A stretch of DNA of 64,000 nucleotides from Pseudovibrio denitrificans JCM 12308 (GCF_001310815.1 NZ_BAZK01000007.1:243071-307070), one strand, 5' to 3'. Positions 28,167 to 37,594 are shown, numbered from the stretch's first letter. Numbers and translations: made by a program. Notes: a model not told the origin generated them from the sequence alone.

Positions 28167-29270
28167 ATGGATACTCATCTTCGATTTAGTGTGCTCAATC
28201 GCGACTTGCCGGCTGCGAAAGATCGAACTGCGAAAGATCCAGAAATTGCGCGCGAGATTAAGTACTACGAAGAGAACTTCAAGAACGTTGAGACAGTTGA
28301 CGATCTTCTGAATGATTATCGCCTCTATAACTTTATGATGAAAACAATGGGCCTTGAAGACATGGCCTACGCAAAGGGCATGGTTCGCAAAGTACTTGTT
28401 GAAGGTACATCAGACGAAAAAGCACTCGCGAATACACTGAGTGATGGTCGATTTAAGGAACTGGCTGAAGCATTCCCGTTTAATAAAGATGGAACCATTG
28501 AAGGTACGTTTGATTGGAGCGAAAAGAACGAGGCTCTGGACAGGAAAGTCGTTCGATATACAAATGTCCCAGGTGAGAAAGTTGAGGATGTTGATCGACT
28601 CGCCGATTACTACCAGCAAAAGATGCAGAGAAACGTCGGACTGACTGTTCAGCTTTTGGCAGACCCAGCCCTATATAAAGTAGTTACGATAGCTTACGAC
28701 ATTCCTCAGGAGATCATTGATGGTCCCAAGGAAGAGCGTATTGAATGGTTTGATAAAAACCTTGATCTCGATGAGATGAAAAAGCCTTCTGAACTTAAAG
28801 ATGCAGTTGAGAAGTTTAAAGATGGGCTGGAGGCGCAGCGCGTTGAGAGCACTAAAAATATCGTCGAAAAGTACATTCAGGTCAGTTTTGAAGAAGATGA
28901 AGGTGAGCAGAACGAAGGCGTTCGACTAGCGCTCAACTTCCAAAGAACGGCAAAAGATATTACGGATGCCTACGAGATCCTTGGTTCGCCTGCGTTGTAT
29001 CAAGTTGTAAGAACTGTTCTTGGTATGCCCGAGGAGATGGTTGGAACGGATATCGATAACCAAGCCGCGGTGATCAACGAGAAGTTCGACGTCAAGAAAT
29101 TTAAAGATCCTGCCGAGGTCGATAAGTTCGTCAAGAAGTTCGTCATCCTCTACGATGCACAAAATGGCATTGGCACGGCTCCATCCGTACAATTGTTTGC
29201 CAGCAATCCGGGTGTTGGGATTCCTGAGAATGTCCTTACAGCGGTGAATGCGCTTAAATTTGGCGGTTAG
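28167..29270 (+). CDS. DUF1217 family protein
   Basis: This 367-residue protein is mostly helical and highly charged, without a signal peptide. It has two related halves, each with a YxLxxxP-type line: LLADPALYKVVTIAYDIPQE near 170 and EILGSPALYQVVRTVLGMPEE near 275, plus an earlier LYNFMMKTMGLEDMAY near 55. This repeated LYxxxxxxLGxP pattern marks the DUF1217 family, found in alphaproteobacteria and often encoded in flagellar gene clusters. No flagellar gene is nearby here. The molecular role is unknown. It stands alone between the ttrA terminator and a strong hairpin at 29290. Confidence 0.75.
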   Translation: MDTHLRFSVLNRDLPAAKDRTAKDPEIAREIKYYEENFKNVETVDDLLNDYRLYNFMMKTMGLEDMAYAKGMVRKVLVEGTSDEKALANTLSDGRFKELAEAFPFNKDGTIEGTFDWSEKNEALDRKVVRYTNVPGEKVEDVDRLADYYQQKMQRNVGLTVQLLADPALYKVVTIAYDIPQEIIDGPKEERIEWFDKNLDLDEMKKPSELKDAVEKFKDGLEAQRVESTKNIVEKYIQVSFEEDEGEQNEGVRLALNFQRTAKDITDAYEILGSPALYQVVRTVLGMPEEMVGTDIDNQAAVINEKFDVKKFKDPAEVDKFVKKFVILYDAQNGIGTAPSVQLFASNPGVGIPENVLTAVNALKFGG

Positions 29271-29289
29271 TCGAGACTTACCTCCCACC

Positions 29290-29315
29290 AAGAGGCGTAG
29301 TGATCTACGCCTCTT
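29290..29315. terminator. Bidirectional hairpin between convergent genes
   Basis: AAGAGGCGTAG and CTACGCCTCTT form a perfect 11-bp stem around TGAT. It lies 20 bases after the DUF1217 stop and overlaps the stop codon of the glycosyltransferase gene on the other strand. Confidence 0.7.
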
Positions 29316-30393
29316 CTATCCGTTTCCTCAATGCGTATCTGACGAGTTTGTCGGGTTTGGTGAGGAGGGACTTTAGGTGGCGGCTTTTTGAGATTTCGCG
29401 TTGGAGTTTGTAGAGGACCTCGGCGCTTTCTGAATCCTGGATGCGCATGGCTTGATCGAAGAGGAGCCCGAAAGCCTGACCCAGGTCTTTTTTGTTGAAC
29501 TTTTCCTTATGGTTGAGCAGGAAGGCTTTGATTTGCTCTATGTCCATGGAGTTCAACGGCTTTCCATCCACGAATGCTTTTTTGTTGCAGTAGTAATCCT
29601 GCCGCGCTGACATTAGCCGCTCTCTCACCAGTCGCTCGTCGACAGCTTCCAGATCAAACTCATCGGCCATCTGGTCAACCGGGTCGCGGTGTCCGGCGCG
29701 GCGTTGCTGCACGCTGATTTCTGCCAGTCGGGTGATGTAAAAGTGCTTCCAGAAACGGTTGGTCAGATCGCGCTTATCCGGGAACCCGCGATAGGCCACA
29801 AGTCGTTCTGGCAGGTTGGCGAAGGAGTATCTGTCTTGCGCGCGCAGCCAGAGGTCATAATCCTGACAGATGCTGAAGATTTCCCGATACCCACCAAGGT
29901 CAACTAGAGCTTTGCGGCGGATCATCATGGAGGGATGCACAAAGGTGTTTTGCCCGCGGTCCAGCTGCGCTTTTATCTCGAAATCGTCTTCGGGATATTC
30001 AAAGACCCCTGTGGTCTTGCCGCTTTCATTTATGTGGTCTGCGAAAGTCCCGAGGAAGGATATGTCTGGGTTTTCTTTCAGAAATTCAATTTGCTTTTCA
30101 AAGCGTTCGGGCATGCACAAGTCGTCGCCATCCATGCGGGCGATGTAAACGCCGCTGGCCTGTGAGATGCCGAAGTTCAAGGCGCCTGCCATGCCAAAAT
30201 GCGGTGAGTGCAGCAGTTTGAACCGGTCATCGACCGATGCGATATCAGCGCACACATCTTCTGAACCATCCGAGGAATGGTCGTTCACCATGAGCACTTC
30301 GAAATGCGGGTAGCTTTGGTACTTTATGCTCTGCAATGCGGGCAGCAGATACTTTCCGCAATTGTGAACCGGAAGAACGACACTGATCTCCAC
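29305..30393 (-). CDS. Family 2 glycosyltransferase
   Basis: A 362-residue GT-A fold transferase. It opens with EISVVLPVHNCGKYLLPAL. It has the VLMVNDHSSDGSED nucleotide-binding stretch, the metal-binding MDGDD motif (about residue 90) and an ICQDYDLWLRA segment, typical of the acceptor side with its likely base Asp. It adds sugars to a surface polysaccharide or protein; the sugar is unknown and no other polysaccharide gene is adjacent. The start is set at GTG 30393, which has a GAGG site about 8 bases upstream and begins directly with the first strand; a longer frame from 30429 also exists. Confidence 0.85.
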   Translation of the reverse strand: MEISVVLPVHNCGKYLLPALQSIKYQSYPHFEVLMVNDHSSDGSEDVCADIASVDDRFKLLHSPHFGMAGALNFGISQASGVYIARMDGDDLCMPERFEKQIEFLKENPDISFLGTFADHINESGKTTGVFEYPEDDFEIKAQLDRGQNTFVHPSMMIRRKALVDLGGYREIFSICQDYDLWLRAQDRYSFANLPERLVAYRGFPDKRDLTNRFWKHFYITRLAEISVQQRRAGHRDPVDQMADEFDLEAVDERLVRERLMSARQDYYCNKKAFVDGKPLNSMDIEQIKAFLLNHKEKFNKKDLGQAFGLLFDQAMRIQDSESAEVLYKLQREISKSRHLKSLLTKPDKLVRYALRKRIEEA

Positions 30394-30633
30394 AATACCA
30401 ACCTCATTGAGTGCTCGGGAATCTGGCAAAAGACATGCCGGGCAAATCTACCAGCTTCCGCAGCGGGTTTATTCTGGCAGATTTGCTTGGTTATTGAGCG
30501 AGGTATGATTTGTTCCGAGGGGGATAATGCGCAGCTTTAAACACCGGCAATCTGTGGCTTTTTGCCAAGGCAGGCAGACAGGCTTTGCCAATCTGGAAAG
30601 CTCTCTTTAAGAGAGGAAGGAGATTTGCGGCGA

Positions 30634-31854
30634 ATGGAAATGCGCACCTTAAAAGAGATGTTTCTTGATCCGATCCTGAGCGTGAAGGATGCACTGGAGA
30701 ACCTTTCTCCAGCCAAGCGCATCACGCCGGAAATGATCGAGCTGCGCAACACCTCTGATACGGATCTGCTCTTCAAGGTCTGGAATGGGAATGGCGAAGA
30801 CCTTTCCATGTTCACCGATGGGTTCCTGTCGCTGGTCGGGAAAGAGGGGCTGCGCCGGTCTTTGGAGGACGCGTTGGCGGCTTACGGATCAACGCAGGAA
30901 ATCAGCAAAGAAACGCAAAACAACGCATTTCTCGTCAAAACAACGCACTTTAACGTAACGGTGCTGCTGGAAAGGGAAAGATCGGGCAAAATCAAAGGCT
31001 TGTTTATCAAGCCAGCGCTGTATCTGGTTGAGAGCCTTGAAGATTGCCTGTCACGCATGCAGGAGGTGGCGTCCTCGTCCAGCTTGCTGATCCGAAAAGA
31101 TGGCGTAGAATTTTTCAGCAAAGACGCTGACAAGCCGCTCGCGATTGGGCCTGCCTACAAACTGTTTGTGATGCAGGAACTGGTGCGCCGTGTGAAAAGC
31201 GGTGAGTTGAAGTGGAACCAGAAAGTTCGGCTGGAAAGAGATCTGGAATCTCATCCGGAGAGCAATCTTTACGCCAAAATGAAAGGCGGGTTGGTTACTT
31301 TGCAGGCGGTGGCCCAGCACATGATGGCGGCGTCAGACAACTCGGCTGCAGATGTCATTCTCAATCTCATTGGCACTAAGTCTTTGGAAACGTGTGAGGA
31401 ACGGACGCCGTTTCTAACCTCGCGCCAATTCTATCAGCTCAAAGCAGACAGCAAACTGGCTGAGAAATACGGGCAGGCGGATGTCGCTCAGCGGCGGAAT
31501 ATTCTGGAGAAAATCGAGGAACGCCCGCTGCCTGCGATTGAGGATGTGGCAGATCCTTATCTGACAGGCGTGGAGTGGTACGCAAGTGCTGAAGAGCTGT
31601 GCGATGTGATTGCTGATATTGCAGAGGACAAGGCCATGCAGTTCAATCCGGGCCTTGCGGAAAAGACGGATTGGCAGCGGATTGCTTTCAAGGCAGGAAG
31701 TGAGATCGGTGTGCTCAATTTCACATATGATCTCAAAGGGTTGAATGGTACCCACTGGCAGGTGGCACTGACGTGGAACCACGAGGATATCCTGCCGGAA
31801 GGCACGCTGCTTGGGCTCACCAACGCGCTGCTTCAGGAGCTCAAAAAGCTATAG
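30634..31854 (+). CDS. Serine-hydrolase (class A beta-lactamase fold) protein lacking the nucleophile Ser
   Basis: The 406-residue protein has an N-terminal ~130-residue domain (steroid isomerase-like position) and a C-terminal domain of the class A beta-lactamase/PBP fold. The expected SxxK box reads G-P-A-Y-K (Pro173, Lys176), so the nucleophile Ser is Pro here (CCT 31150-31152; TCT would be Ser). The SDN box is present (Ser234-Asp-Asn, AASDNSAAD), and KAGS (Lys353) replaces KTG. No signal peptide is seen. ATG 30634 follows an AGGAAGGAG binding site. It may be a non-catalytic binding protein, or the Pro may be a sequence error. Its end overlaps the convergent VOC gene by 6 bases. It should not be read as a resistance gene. 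Confidence 0.7.
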   Translation: MEMRTLKEMFLDPILSVKDALENLSPAKRITPEMIELRNTSDTDLLFKVWNGNGEDLSMFTDGFLSLVGKEGLRRSLEDALAAYGSTQEISKETQNNAFLVKTTHFNVTVLLERERSGKIKGLFIKPALYLVESLEDCLSRMQEVASSSSLLIRKDGVEFFSKDADKPLAIGPAYKLFVMQELVRRVKSGELKWNQKVRLERDLESHPESNLYAKMKGGLVTLQAVAQHMMAASDNSAADVILNLIGTKSLETCEERTPFLTSRQFYQLKADSKLAEKYGQADVAQRRNILEKIEERPLPAIEDVADPYLTGVEWYASAEELCDVIADIAEDKAMQFNPGLAEKTDWQRIAFKAGSEIGVLNFTYDLKGLNGTHWQVALTWNHEDILPEGTLLGLTNALLQELKKL

Positions 31855-32232
31855 TTTGTGCTGCACCATGTCTTCTGGCTGCATCAATTCAATGCGGTTG
31901 CCAAAGGGATCATGGGTGGTTTTTCTGATGTAGCCGATGAACGTTGCGTCGTCGGAGACCTCATAGTCGGCGTCACGCAGGCGCTGTGCCAGCTTGATGA
32001 TATCATCCACCACAAAGGCTGGATGGCCGACCTTGTTGGCCACGAACGGGTCTTGCACGCTCAGGTGCAGATTGATGGAACCCACCGAAAACCAACCACC
32101 TGGCCGGTTCCGGATGCTCTCAGGTCGCTCAACTTCTTCAAAGCCCAACAGATCCACGTAAAACTCGCGGGCAAGTTTATCCCCCCCGGGCGCGATGGGA
32201 AGGTTGAAGTGTTGCAAACTGAGGATTGTCAT
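31849..32232 (-). CDS. VOC family protein
   Basis: A 127-residue vicinal oxygen chelate protein. Features are LQHFNLPIAPGGDKLAREFY, then LLGFEEVERP, the GGWFSVGSINLHL strands, HPAFVVDD and the closing DPFGNRIELMQ, which carries the metal-ligand Glu position. ATG 32232 gives the normal start; an upstream in-frame start at 32277 adds 15 poorly matching residues. It closely resembles the next gene at 32392 and the two are likely an old duplication. Substrate unknown. Confidence 0.8.
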   Translation of the reverse strand: MTILSLQHFNLPIAPGGDKLAREFYVDLLGFEEVERPESIRNRPGGWFSVGSINLHLSVQDPFVANKVGHPAFVVDDIIKLAQRLRDADYEVSDDATFIGYIRKTTHDPFGNRIELMQPEDMVQHKL

Positions 32233-32391
32233 GTGCGAAGGCTCCTGTGCCAAGGTGAGCTTGCTTGATAAACTCACCCTCTAACACACACAGGATATCG
32301 TGAGGTTTTCGAAAAGCGGAAGATTTTCCGTTTATTTATCAATGTCTAAAGAAGAAAATGGAATTCTCTTTTTAGTGGGTCGTCTCAGGCG

Positions 32392-32757
32392 TTAGGCCGT
32401 CTTCTGCATCAGTTCAATACGGTTGCCGAACGGATCTTCGGTGAACTTGCGAATGTAGCCTGGCAGCGGTTTGTCGTCTTTCAAAACAGCACCAGCAGCG
32501 GCGAGACGATCAACGGTTTCCTGCAGGTTGTCCAACAGGAATGCTGGGTGGCCCTTCTTGCTTGGCGTGAACGGTTCTTCCGCGCCCACATGCAGGTTAA
32601 CGGCACCCGCAGTGAACCAGGCACCGCCACGTCCTTGTAAAGACGCCGGTTTATCCACTTCTGTGAAGCCAAGCAGGTTGATGAAGAAAGCGCGTGCCGC
32701 TTCTTCCTGGCCTGCTGGCATGGTCATCTGAACGTGATCGAGAGCAATAATACCCAT
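32392..32757 (-). CDS. VOC family protein (paralogue of the neighbour)
   Basis: A 121-residue VOC protein (MGIIALDHVQMTMPAGQEEA, LLGFTEVDKPASL, GGAWFTAGAVNLHV, HPAFLLDN, DPFGNRIELMQ). It shares its order of motifs and many residues with the protein at 31849-32232. A TGAGGAG site precedes ATG 32757. It follows the PaaG-like gene by 60 bases in the same direction, so the enoyl-CoA-type enzyme and one or both VOC proteins may form a small operon. The reaction is unknown. Confidence 0.8.
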   Translation of the reverse strand: MGIIALDHVQMTMPAGQEEAARAFFINLLGFTEVDKPASLQGRGGAWFTAGAVNLHVGAEEPFTPSKKGHPAFLLDNLQETVDRLAAAGAVLKDDKPLPGYIRKFTEDPFGNRIELMQKTA

Positions 32758-32817
32758 CAGCAATCTCCTCAATTATGGTTATGGAAAGCGCCACAACCAC
32801 CCGGGAGGAGGCAGGCG

Positions 32818-33603
32818 CTATTTGAAAACGGGTGAACGTTTTTCTAGGAATGCGTTCAGACCTTCGGCGTGATTTTCCGAGTTTCCAGCCCGACGCTGCA
32901 TCTCCGCTTCGCGGACCAACTGGTCTTCCAGCGTGCTATCAGCAGATGCATGAATGAGGTGTTTGGTCATTGCATACGCCGATGTTGGGCCTTTTGCAAG
33001 CCCGGTTGCAATATCTAGTACCTCACCCTGAAGTTGGTCATCTTCAATCGCTTCCCAGATCAGCCCCCAATCCGCAGCCCGTTCTGCTGTGAGCGGCATA
33101 CCGGTGAGCATCAGGCCCTTGGCCCGCACCTCACCAACCATACGCGGTAGGTGAAAAGAGGCGCCAGCTCCGGGTACAAGCCCTAACCGACTGAATGCAT
33201 GAATGAATTTGGCACTTTTGGCGGCAAAAACCATATCGCAAGCGAAGGCAAGACCCGCACCTGCACCCGTCGCTACACCGTTGACGGCACACAGAACCGG
33301 CTTCTCCATTTGGCGGATCGCATGAATGATCGGGCTGTAATGCTGGGTCAGAACATCTCCCAGATCCGGCTTCTCGCCAGTACCGTCCGGCAGGATGTCG
33401 TTGAGGTCCTGTCCGGTGCAGAATGCGCGGCCTGAGCCGGTGAGGATAACGGTGCGTACCTCTGACGTATCATGGGCATCTTTCAGTGCGGTGAGAAGTT
33501 CCTGACGCATCTCCGGGGTGAGAGCATTGAGTTTATCAGGGCGATTCAGGGTCAGCCTTAAAACACCGTCAAACTGTTCTTTTAAAAGGGTTTCCTGCGC
33601 CAT
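32818..33603 (-). CDS. Enoyl-CoA hydratase/isomerase family protein, PaaG-like
   Basis: A 261-residue crotonase-fold protein. It shares with PaaG-type isomerases the RAFCTGQDLND stretch, the oxyanion-hole loop AVNGVATGAGAGLAFACD and AKFIHAFSRLGLVPGAG. In typical hydratases two Glu are catalytic, one after GGG in the loop and one in the QPE position. Here those places are Gly and Ser, and the PaaG-type catalytic Asp in VPDxGG is Gly (VPGAG). All three usual acids are therefore missing, so activity may differ. In the family it would act on acyl-CoA esters. It reads in the same direction as the VOC genes after it. Confidence 0.8.
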   Translation of the reverse strand: MAQETLLKEQFDGVLRLTLNRPDKLNALTPEMRQELLTALKDAHDTSEVRTVILTGSGRAFCTGQDLNDILPDGTGEKPDLGDVLTQHYSPIIHAIRQMEKPVLCAVNGVATGAGAGLAFACDMVFAAKSAKFIHAFSRLGLVPGAGASFHLPRMVGEVRAKGLMLTGMPLTAERAADWGLIWEAIEDDQLQGEVLDIATGLAKGPTSAYAMTKHLIHASADSTLEDQLVREAEMQRRAGNSENHAEGLNAFLEKRSPVFK

Positions 33604-33687
33604 TCTCTCTCACCCGTAGTCGTGCAACTGCAAAATCTGCGGGGATACTAGCGAATTGCCGAGGGCGCGCCCATAAGCCATTTGGTC

Positions 33688-34533
33688 TTACTGACCAGCT
33701 TTTGCCGTTTCAATGATGTGTTGGATAAATGCACGCGTCCGTTTGGGCCGATGCTTGCGGGCTGGGGTAACGATGTACAGTGGTACCTGAGGGACTTCCA
33801 GCGTGGTTTTGAGGACATGGAGCAGACCTTGCTCGACTTCCTGTTCGCAAAGAGAAAGCGGTAGCACGACAATGCAATCCCTTGATAAAGCGAGCTGTTT
33901 TGTCAAACGGAAGTTTGTTGTTTCTATGAGGTGATCTGGTGTTTTGCCCGCTGAGTACTCTGCGAGAAAACCGCCGGGGTCCAAAAGCGCGAAGGTATTG
34001 ATGTTCTTTGCGGTGATGGTCTTCTGCGGCTTGCGGCAAAAAAGGCCAACGTGATCATAGGTATAGCGCTGTGCTATCAGCGCATCTTCACCCGGTTTGC
34101 GGGCGCGGATGGCCAGATCGAAATGCTCGGCGACCAGATCAACCGGATTGTCACTCATATCAACGTAGAACGACACTTTGGGATGCTTCTCAGTAAAGCT
34201 GCTGAGCAGGTGTTCCAATGTGTGGGCGGGATAATCTGTTGGAACAGAAATGCGAATGTTTCCAGAGAGTTCATCCTTCTCCAGCAGATCACTTTCTGCC
34301 TGCTGCAAAGCCTCCAGAGCCGGTTCACACTGCTGCATAAACCGCTCACCCTCCAGCGTTAATGATACACGCCTTGTCGTGCGATGCAGCAGCTGAACGC
34401 CAAGCCGTTCCTCCAAAGCCTGAACACGGGCGGTAACCGTAGAGCGCGGGACATGAAGCTGCTCTGCCGCCTCTGCGAAAGAGTTCAGACGAGCGACTTC
34501 CACGAAGGTTTGCAGCTGAGTGATGTTCGTCAT
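33688..34533 (-). CDS. LysR family transcriptional regulator
   Basis: A 281-residue LysR regulator. The winged helix-turn-helix is at residues 4-62 (LQTFVEVARLNSFAEAAEQL, VPRSTVTARVQALEERLGV), followed by the periplasmic-binding-like effector domain (NIRISVPTDYPAHTLEHLL...). ATG 34533 (MTNITQLQTF) is preferred over the longer frame from 34587. It is divergent from the metallo-hydrolase gene at 34628, 94 bases apart, the usual LysR-target layout, so it probably controls that gene. Confidence 0.85.
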   Translation of the reverse strand: MTNITQLQTFVEVARLNSFAEAAEQLHVPRSTVTARVQALEERLGVQLLHRTTRRVSLTLEGERFMQQCEPALEALQQAESDLLEKDELSGNIRISVPTDYPAHTLEHLLSSFTEKHPKVSFYVDMSDNPVDLVAEHFDLAIRARKPGEDALIAQRYTYDHVGLFCRKPQKTITAKNINTFALLDPGGFLAEYSAGKTPDHLIETTNFRLTKQLALSRDCIVVLPLSLCEQEVEQGLLHVLKTTLEVPQVPLYIVTPARKHRPKRTRAFIQHIIETAKAGQ

Positions 34534-34627
34534 TATGCAGCTAAATCGGATAATGTAGGCAATATTATCTGAATACTCCAACCTCACTGACTTTGCTAGG
34601 CCTATGCTAATTCTTGAGATAGGTGAG

Positions 34628-35559
34628 ATGATGAACAGACGGAAGTTTCTTGGTTTAAGCGGTACAACAGCGCTGGTTTCTGCGGTTGGTTTGCCTGTAT
34701 TAGCACACGCAAAGGCGCAATCGAAAGCCTCTGACGAAACGGAGGTAGTGCTTCAAATACAATGGCTTGGTGGGGCGACGATGCTCATCAGCTTTGATGG
34801 CGTGACGTTCCTGACTGATCCGGCATTTGGCGTTGGTGAACAGGCGATTGTGATGCCGAACCCTAATGAGATGTTTGATCTTGCCAAGGGGCCAAATCTC
34901 AAACCACAGCCCCGGTTCGGGGTGTTGCCTGCATTTGATCTAGCACCGTTACAGCCACTCTGATCAGCCATTCGCATCCAGACCATTTTGATGCAGCCGC
35001 AGAAGCACAGATTGCCTCTGACATGCCGATGATTGCGACGAACCGTGATAAGCAAGAGCTTGCCAGCAAGGGATTTTCCAACATATCCGTCCTGCCTTGG
35101 GGTGAGCAGATGGTGTTTCCAACGAAATCGGGCCAGATCACTATCACAGCGGTGGAAGCCAAACATTCAGAGAACCCTGAGATCCTGAAAGTGCTTGGTC
35201 CGGGCAATGGATACTTCATGGAGTTTGAAGCAGGAGACTACCGCAAGACCCTATACTGGACGGGGGATACTTTCCCGGTGAATGACGTAATGGCTTCCGT
35301 GCAAGCCTTTGGAGAGATTGACGTTCTCATCCCGCATGCGGGCGGCGTAGGCAGCACAGGTGCGCTTGGCAAGATCAGCATGGATGCTGAGGATGTGGTG
35401 AAGATGGTGGACCGCCTCAAACCGAAGAGCATTCTGCCAATCCATCATTCCACGTTCGGGCTGTTTCTCGAACCTATCTGGAAGCTGGTGCAGGCCATGG
35501 ATGGACATGCGTCGGATTTGGATCTGATCGCGGAAGGTAGTCATATTCTGTACAAGTAG
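34628..35559 (+). pseudogene. Tat-exported MBL-fold metallo-hydrolase (single frameshift)
   Basis: The restored protein is about 310 residues. A Tat-type signal leads (MNRRKFLGLSGTTALVSAVG). The UlaG-like metallo-beta-lactamase fold then shows IQWLGGATMLISFDGVTFLTDP, the metal motif LISHSHPDHFD, a YWTGDT strand with metal-ligand Asp, and LPIHHSTFG with the final His. A false stop comes after LAPLQPL; one base added near 34946 gives DLAPVTATLISHSHPDHFD in one frame. It is divergent from the LysR gene. Substrate unknown; the fold covers lactonases, phosphodiesterases and others. Two adjacent ATG codons (34628, 34631) are possible starts. Confidence 0.82.
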
Positions 35560-35676
35560 ACGTAGATGTATGTGCGGTGACTATATTGTGTTGCCGCACA
35601 TTTATATTAGTGATCATGTGTTCATGAGGATGCCTGAAAGCAATTTGAAGATTTTACTCAGTGAAACTGATCTGTG

Positions 35677-35688
35677 TTCATATATGAA
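35677..35688. promoter_or_regulatory. Perfect 12-base palindrome before the ABC transporter genes
   Basis: TTCATATATGAA lies 76 bases upstream of the solute-binding protein start, in an AT-rich promoter region (35560-35763). It may be a regulator site; palindromes of this size also occur by chance in AT-rich DNA. Confidence 0.3.
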
Positions 35689-35763
35689 TAAATGAGAATC
35701 TCTTGTTTCCCTCAGTTTGGTTGCCTAGGATCATCCGGATAATATTATTATTTGGAGGGGGAA

Positions 35764-36605
35764 ATGAATATTATTAAGTCAATCGCGAGTATTGGTTCCA
35801 TCGTCGGCCTCTCATTGCTGGCAGTCTCTCAGCCGGTTTTCTCGGGTGAGGTGATGGACCGTGTCATGGAAACCAAGGTGATCCGTGTCGCAACCAACTC
35901 CGGCTACCCGCCTGCATCCTATCTCAACGCAGATGGCGTGTTTGAAGGCTATGACATTGATGTGTCTAAGGAAGTTGCCAAGCGCATGGGCGCGAAGGCG
36001 GAATTTCTGAACCCGGCGTGGGAAGCGATCACCTCCGGCAAGTGGGGCGGGCGCTGGGAGATGTCCATCGGCTCCATGACGCCAACACCAGCACGTGCAA
36101 AAGTGCTCGATTTTCCAGCTGTTTACTACTATACGCCAGCAGCGTTTTACGTGCACAAAGACTCGTCCTACGAGACGTTGTCTGAGCTGAACGGCAAGCG
36201 CATCGGCGCCAGTACCGGCTCCACCTTTGAGTATTATCTGCAGCATGAACTGGAGCTGGATCAGGCTTACTCGCCAGCCTTCGAGTTTGCCGTGAAACCG
36301 GGCGAAGTCCGCACATATGAAGCCGATTCCAACGTTCTGGATGATCTGCGCCTGGGGGATGGCAAACGACTGGATGCCGGGATTACATCGGTTCCGACCA
36401 TTCTGGAGGCTATCAAAGCGAACTATCCGATCCGGATTTTGGGTGAGGCTGTCTTCTTTGAGCCGCTGGCTGTTGTGACGTCCCGCGATGACCCTGAGTT
36501 CTCCAAGAAAGTTGGCGAAATCATTGAGGAAATGCGGCAGATGGCACGCTGGTGGAGCTGTCCAAGAAGTGGTTTGGTGCTGATCTTGTGACCACGTCGC
36601 ACTGA
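35764..36605 (+). CDS. Amino-acid ABC transporter substrate-binding protein (frameshift near the end)
   Basis: The restored protein is about 280 residues. A Sec signal (1-27, AVSQPVFSGE) leads a family 3 solute-binding fold: VIRVATNSGYPPASYLNADG, VFEGYDIDVSKEVAKRMG, then MSIGSMTPTPARAKVLDFPA in place of the usual TxxR segment. The given frame ends at 36591 in unrelated residues. One G added near 36535 (ATGCGGCAG to ATGCGGGCAG) restores the standard end, EEMRADGTLVELSKKWFGAD, with a stop at 36605. The binding site GGAGGGGG precedes the ATG. It feeds the permease that begins 12 bases later. Confidence 0.85.
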
Positions 36606-36616
36606 TCGGCTGTCCT

Positions 36617-37576
36617 ATGACATTGCTCGTAAATCTGTTTAGTCATGCGCCTTCCCGGCGCCTGGCTTTCTTCGTGGTTCTGGCCGCTCTGCTTATGGCG
36701 TTTGATCTGAGCAGCGTAGGCCAGTACCTGTCGACATTGCTCAATCTGGATGTTGCGCCCGACACCGCCTCTGTGCTCGCTGCCTTTGCCATCTCAGCTG
36801 TGATCACGGCAGATGTAGTGTTCGTCTCCAAACTGCCCATGAAGGTACAGGTGCCAATCTACTGGGCGCAGTTGCTGGCACTGTTTCTGGGCTTCTTTTA
36901 CTCGTTCGATCTGTCGTTTCCGTTCATTATCGAGCGGTTGCCGATCCTGCTTTACAAAGGGCTGTTCTACACACTCTTCGTTTCGTTCGCGTCGATCATT
37001 TTCGCAAGCATTCTGGCATTTGCTGGTGCGTTGATGCGGCTTTCCAACTCAGGTCCGGCCTATGCGATTTCAACATTCTACGTCTCGTTTTTTCGAGGCA
37101 CGCCGTTGTTGTTGCAGGTCTATCTGATTTATCTCGGTCTGCCGCAGCTTGGGATTACGCTGGATGCGATCCCTTCGGGTATCCTCGCGTTATCGCTGAG
37201 CTATGGGGCATATATGACGGAGATCTTCCGGGCTGGCATTCAGGCCGTGCCACGGGAGCAATCTGAGGCGGCGGCTGCGCTTGGCTTGCAGCCATGGCAG
37301 ACCATGTGGAAGGTGGTTCTGCCCCAAGCGATCCGCATCATCATTCCGCCGACTGGCAACAACTTCATCTCCATGCTGAAGGACAGCTCGCTTGTCTCAG
37401 CCATGGGCATCATGGAGCTCATGTATCTGGCGCGCACACTTGGCCGTTCGGAGTTCAAGCACTTCGAGATGTTGATCAGCGCGGCTTTGATTTATTGGGC
37501 CGTGAGTTTTGTTTTTGAGATGATACAGGCGCGGCTGGAGAAGCGGTTTGCGACCTCGCAGAAGCGTGTTGGTTAG
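36617..37576 (+). CDS. Amino-acid ABC transporter permease (HisM/GlnP type)
   Basis: A 319-residue inner-membrane permease. The N-terminal ~120 residues add three membrane helices before the standard core. The core has SFFRGTPLLLQVYLIYLGLP and the cytoplasmic EAA loop EAAAALGLQPWQTMWKVVLP, the contact to the ATPase. It pairs with the binding protein upstream. No ATPase gene follows; the next gene is convergent, so the energy subunit must come from elsewhere. Confidence 0.88.
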   Translation: MTLLVNLFSHAPSRRLAFFVVLAALLMAFDLSSVGQYLSTLLNLDVAPDTASVLAAFAISAVITADVVFVSKLPMKVQVPIYWAQLLALFLGFFYSFDLSFPFIIERLPILLYKGLFYTLFVSFASIIFASILAFAGALMRLSNSGPAYAISTFYVSFFRGTPLLLQVYLIYLGLPQLGITLDAIPSGILALSLSYGAYMTEIFRAGIQAVPREQSEAAAALGLQPWQTMWKVVLPQAIRIIIPPTGNNFISMLKDSSLVSAMGIMELMYLARTLGRSEFKHFEMLISAALIYWAVSFVFEMIQARLEKRFATSQKRVG

Positions 37577-37594
37577 GAGAGGGAGGGAGGCCGC

